A stretch of 9,510 nt of DNA from an uncultured Lachnospiraceae bacterium (lineage in GTDB: Bacteria; Bacillota; Clostridia; Lachnospirales; Lachnospiraceae): positions 1 to 9,510 of the forward strand of contig CAKRHL010000071.1 in the NCBI GenBank assembly GCA_934338765.1, read 5' to 3'. Below are positions 6,777 through 9,510 of the stretch, in pieces. A program made the translations under genes and the position numbers. How positions within the stretch are numbered: position 1 is the first letter of the stretch; every line of letters starts with the position of its first letter. The notes beneath the pieces were generated by a model. That model had not been told where the DNA came from. It did not search any database and worked only from the letters and a program-made list of their open reading frames with translations.

Positions 6777-7715
6777 ATGCAGCATGTCGCAGCACTGATC
6801 CACCTAAATGCCGCACGCAGCCTGAATCTCACCGGAAAAGGAGTCGGCATCGCGATTTTTGATACAGGTATCGGCAGACACCCTGACCTTACACTATATG
6901 ATTCCAGACTCCTCACCTTTGTGGACACTGTAAATCACAGAAAAAATTATTATGACGACAACGGACACGGAACCCATATCTCCGGTATCATTGCCGGAAA
7001 CGGATATGCAAGTCACGGTAAATATGAGGGAATAGCACCAAATTGTCATTTTGTAATGATCAAGGTACTAAATCAAAAGGGAGAAGGGAACATTGAAGAC
7101 GTTCTCACCGGTATCCGCTGGCTTCTTGCCCATTATAAAGAATACAATATCCGCATCGTGAACATTTCCGTTGGCAGCAGCCGGGGCAAACATTTTGACG
7201 AAGCCTCTCCCCTTGTCCGCGGGGTGGAAGCTCTATGGGAAGAGGGCCTTGTGGTCCTGACTGCAGCCGGCAACCATGGACCGGGTCCTCATACCATCGG
7301 CGCCCCCGGCAACAGCCGCAAGATCATTACGGTTGGCGCCTCCGATGTGATGCAGACAGGAAACGGTCGGGACTATTCCGGACGTGGTCCCACAGAAAGC
7401 TGTATTAAAAAACCGGATATTGTTGCTCCCGGTTCCAATATCACAAGCTGTCAGCCAATCCAGACGTTTTCTCCCGGTTTATATGGCCATGCTTACGACA
7501 CCATCTCTATGGAAAAATTGTATCACAGCCGCAGTGGCACCTCTATGTCAACTCCTGTTGCCAGTGGTTGTATTGCCTTGCTTTTACAGCAGCGTCCTTA
7601 TCTTTCCAACCGTGAAGTGAAGATCCTGCTAAAAAAAACAGCAGTCGATCTCGGATACGACCACTCCCGCCAGGGTTGGGGAATGATCCGTCTGGACCGG
7701 CTGCTGTATATGTGA
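6777..7715 (+). CDS. Subtilisin-like serine protease, S8 family, intracellular type
   Basis: This 312-residue subtilase has a complete catalytic apparatus: D29 in IAIFDTGIGRHPDL, H64 in NGHGTHISG, oxyanion N166 in AAGNHGPG and nucleophile S256 in SGTSMSTPVASG. The catalytic domain fills almost the whole protein. There is no signal peptide, no I9-type prodomain and no C-terminal extension, so it resembles the intracellular subtilisin/AprX group and probably acts in the cytoplasm. The start is fixed by AGGAGG at 6765-6770. The gene stands alone, divergent from the surface-polymer unit and convergent with cheV, whose stop lies 16 bp beyond its own stop. The substrate is unknown; general protein turnover or a sporulation/stationary-phase role are possibilities from relatives, not from this sequence. 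Confidence 0.92.
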   Translation: MQHVAALIHLNAARSLNLTGKGVGIAIFDTGIGRHPDLTLYDSRLLTFVDTVNHRKNYYDDNGHGTHISGIIAGNGYASHGKYEGIAPNCHFVMIKVLNQKGEGNIEDVLTGIRWLLAHYKEYNIRIVNISVGSSRGKHFDEASPLVRGVEALWEEGLVVLTAAGNHGPGPHTIGAPGNSRKIITVGASDVMQTGNGRDYSGRGPTESCIKKPDIVAPGSNITSCQPIQTFSPGLYGHAYDTISMEKLYHSRSGTSMSTPVASGCIALLLQQRPYLSNREVKILLKKTAVDLGYDHSRQGWGMIRLDRLLYM

Positions 7716-7731
7716 TCAGCAAACCATTTTT

Positions 7732-8634
7732 TTATTGAAGAAAACTGTCAACTGCCTGCAAAAACTCTCCCATCTGATTTTTGGAAAGCTGGGCGTCTGC
7801 TCCCAGCATTTCCCCTTTGCGGCGCATATCTTCATTGATCAAAGATGAGAAGATGATCACAGGTATATCCCTCAGCTCCGGATCCTCTTTCATCAACTTT
7901 AACAGACGATGACCATCCATCTGTGGCATTTCAATATCTGTTATAACACACTTGACCCGCTGCTGCAACGTGCCCTCTTTTTTATATTGCTGCAAAAGAT
8001 TCCATAACTCCAATCCATTATTCATCGGAATCACATTGGTATATCCTGCCTTTGTCAACCCATCATAGATCAGCATACTAAGCAGATGAGAATCTTCAGC
8101 AAACAAAATCGGTGAGTGATTCTCCTTACGCTCTCCAATATGTCCCATATCCGACGTGCTCATACCGACTTCCGGTGCAATCTCTGCTACAATTGCCTCA
8201 AAATCCAGGATCAGAACAAGCTTGCCATCCAGATTGACAATTCCGGTGATCATACTCTTGGATGAATTGCATATCATACTATCCGGCTGAATGATCTGTC
8301 CCCAGTTTACTCTATGTATCCCTACCACTCCATGAACATGAAAACCTGTACTTACCATATTGAAATTGGTAATAAGAAACATATCCTGTGTAGGCTCATC
8401 CATCTGCTCCTGCATTCCCAGAGCCCTTGCCAGATTCACTACAGTGATCGTCTCACCGCGCGTACTAAATGCCCCCTCCACATTGGCATGACTGTTTGGT
8501 ATCGGAGTCAACGGCTGGCATGATATGATCTCACGGATCTTTGCTACATTGATCCCGTAGTAATTTCCTGCCACCATAAATTCCAAAATCTCTAATTCAT
8601 TTGTTCCACTTTCCAGTAAAATATTTGTATCCAT
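7732..8634 (-). CDS. cheV: Chemotaxis coupling protein CheV (CheW domain plus receiver)
   Basis: This 300-residue cytoplasmic protein links chemoreceptors to the CheA kinase and takes part in adaptation. Residues 12-155 form a CheW-like domain (LEFMVAGNYYGINVAKIREII, then NVEGAFSTRGETITVVNLAR and GIVNLDGKLVLILDFE). Residues 176-300 form a response-regulator receiver domain with acidic pair E180/D181, phosphoacceptor D233 in ITDIEMPQMDG, S263 in IIFSS and K285 in LSK, so it should be phosphorylated by CheA. The length and domain order are typical of CheV. The start has GGGAGG at 8641-8646, 6 nt upstream. The gene has its own promoter and is not in a chemotaxis operon here. It implies a motile or formerly motile organism. 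Confidence 0.95.
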   Translation of the reverse strand: MDTNILLESGTNELEILEFMVAGNYYGINVAKIREIISCQPLTPIPNSHANVEGAFSTRGETITVVNLARALGMQEQMDEPTQDMFLITNFNMVSTGFHVHGVVGIHRVNWGQIIQPDSMICNSSKSMITGIVNLDGKLVLILDFEAIVAEIAPEVGMSTSDMGHIGERKENHSPILFAEDSHLLSMLIYDGLTKAGYTNVIPMNNGLELWNLLQQYKKEGTLQQRVKCVITDIEMPQMDGHRLLKLMKEDPELRDIPVIIFSSLINEDMRRKGEMLGADAQLSKNQMGEFLQAVDSFLQ

Positions 8635-8681
8635 AATCTGCCTCCCTCGCGCAAATTCCGTTCTATAAATTCTTAACTATA

Positions 8682-8710
8682 ATTTTACAATAGCCCCCAT
8701 TGTTTTTCAA
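8682..8710 (-). promoter_or_regulatory. Sigma-A-like promoter of cheV
   Basis: On the minus strand TTGAAA (8705-8710) and TAAAAT (8682-8687) are separated by exactly 17 bp. The expected start of transcription is near 8675, about 40 bp before the cheV ATG. The hexamers match the vegetative sigma factor rather than the flagellar sigma-D consensus. Confidence 0.65.
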
Positions 8711-8717
8711 GTAACTT

Positions 8718-8746
8718 TTGACTTATCCTGCCATATCCTTTAATAT
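8718..8746 (+). promoter_or_regulatory. Sigma-A-like promoter of the shikimate kinase family gene
   Basis: TTGACT (8718-8723), a 17-bp spacer and TAATAT (8741-8746) form a near-consensus promoter reading right. It gives a leader of about 50 nt to the ATG at 8802. Its -35 lies only 7 bp from the opposing cheV -35, so the two promoters are back to back. No riboswitch-like structure is seen in the leader. Confidence 0.62.
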
Positions 8747-8801
8747 ATGAAAGAGAAAATTGCATATATCATTGCAAAATTATACATAACGGAGGAAATC
8801 C

Positions 8802-9311
8802 ATGAATAATAATATTATCCTGATAGGCATGCCCGGCTGCGGTAAAAGCACTATCGGTGTTGTTCTGGCCAAAAGTCTCGGATATCGTTTTATCGATTCG
8901 GATCTGTTGATCCAGGAACGTGAACAGCGTCTCCTTCACGAAATAATCACACAGGATGGTTTAGAAGCTTTCAATCAAATAGAAAACCTGGTTAACGCAT
9001 CTATTGAAACCTCTTCCTCTGTCATTGCAACAGGAGGCAGCGTCATCTATGGTCAGGAAGCAATGAAGCATTTAAAGAAGATCGGCACTGTCATCTATCT
9101 GCAGCTTCCGGAAAATCTACTGTCCGAAAGACTGGGAGACTTGAATCAGCGGGGAGTATCCATAAAAGCCGGGCAGACGCTTCATTCCCTTTATGAGGAA
9201 AGAATACCTCTCTATGAAAAATATGCAGATATTACCATTGACTGTGCTAAAAAAGAGATCAGAGACTGTGTTTATGAAATTAAAAGCATGATTCAAAATG
9301 GAAATCAATAA
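8802..9311 (+). CDS. Shikimate kinase family protein with altered substrate-site residues
   Basis: This 169-residue P-loop kinase has the size and fold signature of shikimate kinase, which phosphorylates shikimate with ATP in aromatic amino acid synthesis. Walker A GMPGCGKST is at 9-17 and the acidic DSD at 32-34. The glycine loop is ATGGS (76-80), a lid region lies around QRG (116-118), and RIPLYEKYAD (134-143) matches the conserved RxPLY segment. Two points differ from classical enzymes: the FRxxE motif that supplies a shikimate-contacting Arg reads FNQIE here (57-61), and the third Gly of the GGG loop is Ser. ATP binding should be intact, while the substrate may differ or be bound differently. 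GGAGG at 8791-8795 sits 6 nt before the ATG. The gene is alone, not in an aro operon. I therefore withhold the aroK symbol. Confidence 0.85.
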   Translation: MNNNIILIGMPGCGKSTIGVVLAKSLGYRFIDSDLLIQEREQRLLHEIITQDGLEAFNQIENLVNASIETSSSVIATGGSVIYGQEAMKHLKKIGTVIYLQLPENLLSERLGDLNQRGVSIKAGQTLHSLYEERIPLYEKYADITIDCAKKEIRDCVYEIKSMIQNGNQ

Positions 9312-9372
9312 ATTGCTTCTCAATTCTCGTTGGCTCCACTCTGCGTTATGAGCATTTCCCTATACCCTAACA

Positions 9373-9400
9373 CAAGGGCAAAACCAGCGTTTTGCCCTTG
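9373..9400. repeat. Perfect 11-bp hairpin downstream of the kinase gene
   Basis: CAAGGGCAAAA (9373-9383) and TTTTGCCCTTG (9390-9400) pair perfectly around the 6-nt loop CCAGCG. It lies 61 bp after the kinase stop and 33 bp before the leftward terminator. Neither strand shows a T-run directly after the stem, so it is not a classical intrinsic terminator. It could still end or stabilise the kinase mRNA, or be a copy of a dispersed palindromic repeat. The rest of 9312-9433 shows no gene. Confidence 0.65.
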
Positions 9401-9433
9401 ATCTCTATTGCGTTACAAACATTTTTCTGAAAT

Positions 9434-9468
9434 CAAAAAAACTCTTTCAGCAAAACTGCTAAAAGAGT
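9434..9468 (-). terminator. Intrinsic terminator for a leftward transcript entering from the right edge
   Basis: Read on the minus strand, ACTCTTTTAGC and GCTGAAAGAGT form an 11-bp stem (one U-G wobble) around the loop AGTTTT, and the stem runs straight into seven T residues (9435-9441, as A on the plus strand). This is a classic intrinsic terminator. On the plus strand the sequence after the stem lacks a T-run and has a C-A mismatch in the stem, so it acts leftward. It must serve a gene or RNA beyond the right edge. Confidence 0.82.
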
Positions 9469-9510
9469 CTATATATAGTACCTTCAAAACTGTATACCGA
9501 TTATAACATC
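9469..9510 (-). other. Possible rRNA-operon trailer (3' flank of a stable RNA gene outside the window)
   Basis: On the minus strand this stretch contains TATACAGTTTTGAAGGTAC followed directly by the terminator. CAGTTTTGA(A/G)-type motifs are known to me from spacers and trailers around 23S and 5S rRNA in Firmicutes, so a leftward rRNA operon probably ends just past the window. No mature rRNA sequence is inside the window. An alternative is that the TATAAT at 9500-9505 (minus) is a -10 box of a very short transcript. Confidence 0.35.

Noticed and set aside
7702..7733. A possible terminator after the S8 protease gene: TGCTG/CAGCA followed by seven T residues
   Set aside because: The stem is only 5 bp with a 10-nt loop that includes the stop codon, and the T-run begins 5 nt after it. 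Too weak to call.
8758..8779. Repeated ATTGCA in the leader of the kinase gene as a possible operator
   Set aside because: Two short copies in very AT-rich sequence are expected by chance, and no symmetry longer than 5 bp is seen.
9341..9433. Resemblance of GCGTTA motifs around the hairpin to integron attC sites
   Set aside because: The GCGTTA copies are direct, not inverted, and the paired R' and R'' core sites are absent. No integrase or cassette is present.
1..9510. CRISPR arrays, tRNA genes, insertion sequences, toxin-antitoxin pairs or phage genes
   Set aside because: No regularly spaced repeats, cloverleaf sequence, transposase motif or paired small toxin/antitoxin genes were found by reading both strands.

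Overview
The window looks like a chromosomal segment of a Firmicute of the class Clostridia, most likely a Lachnospiraceae-type gut bacterium (Roseburia, Agathobacter or Butyrivibrio-like). The base composition is moderate to low in GC. Ribosome binding sites are strong GGAGG types with short spacing, promoters are sigma-A-like, and the gene set fits: a RelA/SpoT homologue, CheV, CDP-glycerol-type transferases, a membrane-anchored C39-like protease and an intracellular-type subtilase. The family assignment is inference; no rRNA gene lies inside the window to settle it.

Layout. Positions 1-6615 are a leftward (minus-strand) block of six genes. In transcription order these are: a teichoic-acid-type glycerophosphotransferase homologue (5476-6615), a secreted protein with three fibronectin III-like domains and a propeller-like C-terminus (3485-5401), a second, larger membrane-linked glycerophosphotransferase homologue (1647-3371), a 58-residue acidic protein (1412-1588), a membrane-anchored C39-like cysteine protease (416-1393) and the N-terminal part of a (p)ppGpp synthetase/hydrolase cut by the window edge (1-341). 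A consensus-like promoter overlaps the end of the second transferase gene, so the block probably divides into a cell-surface polymer unit (6615 to 1647) and a small-protein/protease/RSH unit (1588 to 1). Two inverted repeats lie in the leaders inside the surface unit.

To the right, a subtilisin-like S8 protease without signal peptide or prodomain (6777-7715, plus strand) is transcribed divergently from the surface unit. It converges on cheV (7732-8634, minus strand), a chemotaxis coupling protein with a CheW domain and a receiver domain. cheV and a shikimate kinase family gene (8802-9311, plus strand) are divergent and share a compact back-to-back promoter region.

The last 200 bases hold no gene. 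They contain a perfect 11-bp hairpin, then a strong intrinsic terminator reading leftward, preceded at the window edge by a motif resembling the trailer of Firmicute rRNA operons. A leftward rRNA operon, or another stable RNA, probably ends just outside the right edge.

Functional picture: the most coherent group is the surface locus, with two divergent polyol-phosphate polymerase-type transferases around one exported repeat-domain protein. The most interesting single gene is the shikimate kinase homologue, in which a substrate-binding Arg is replaced. No complete novel defence or mobile system was seen.
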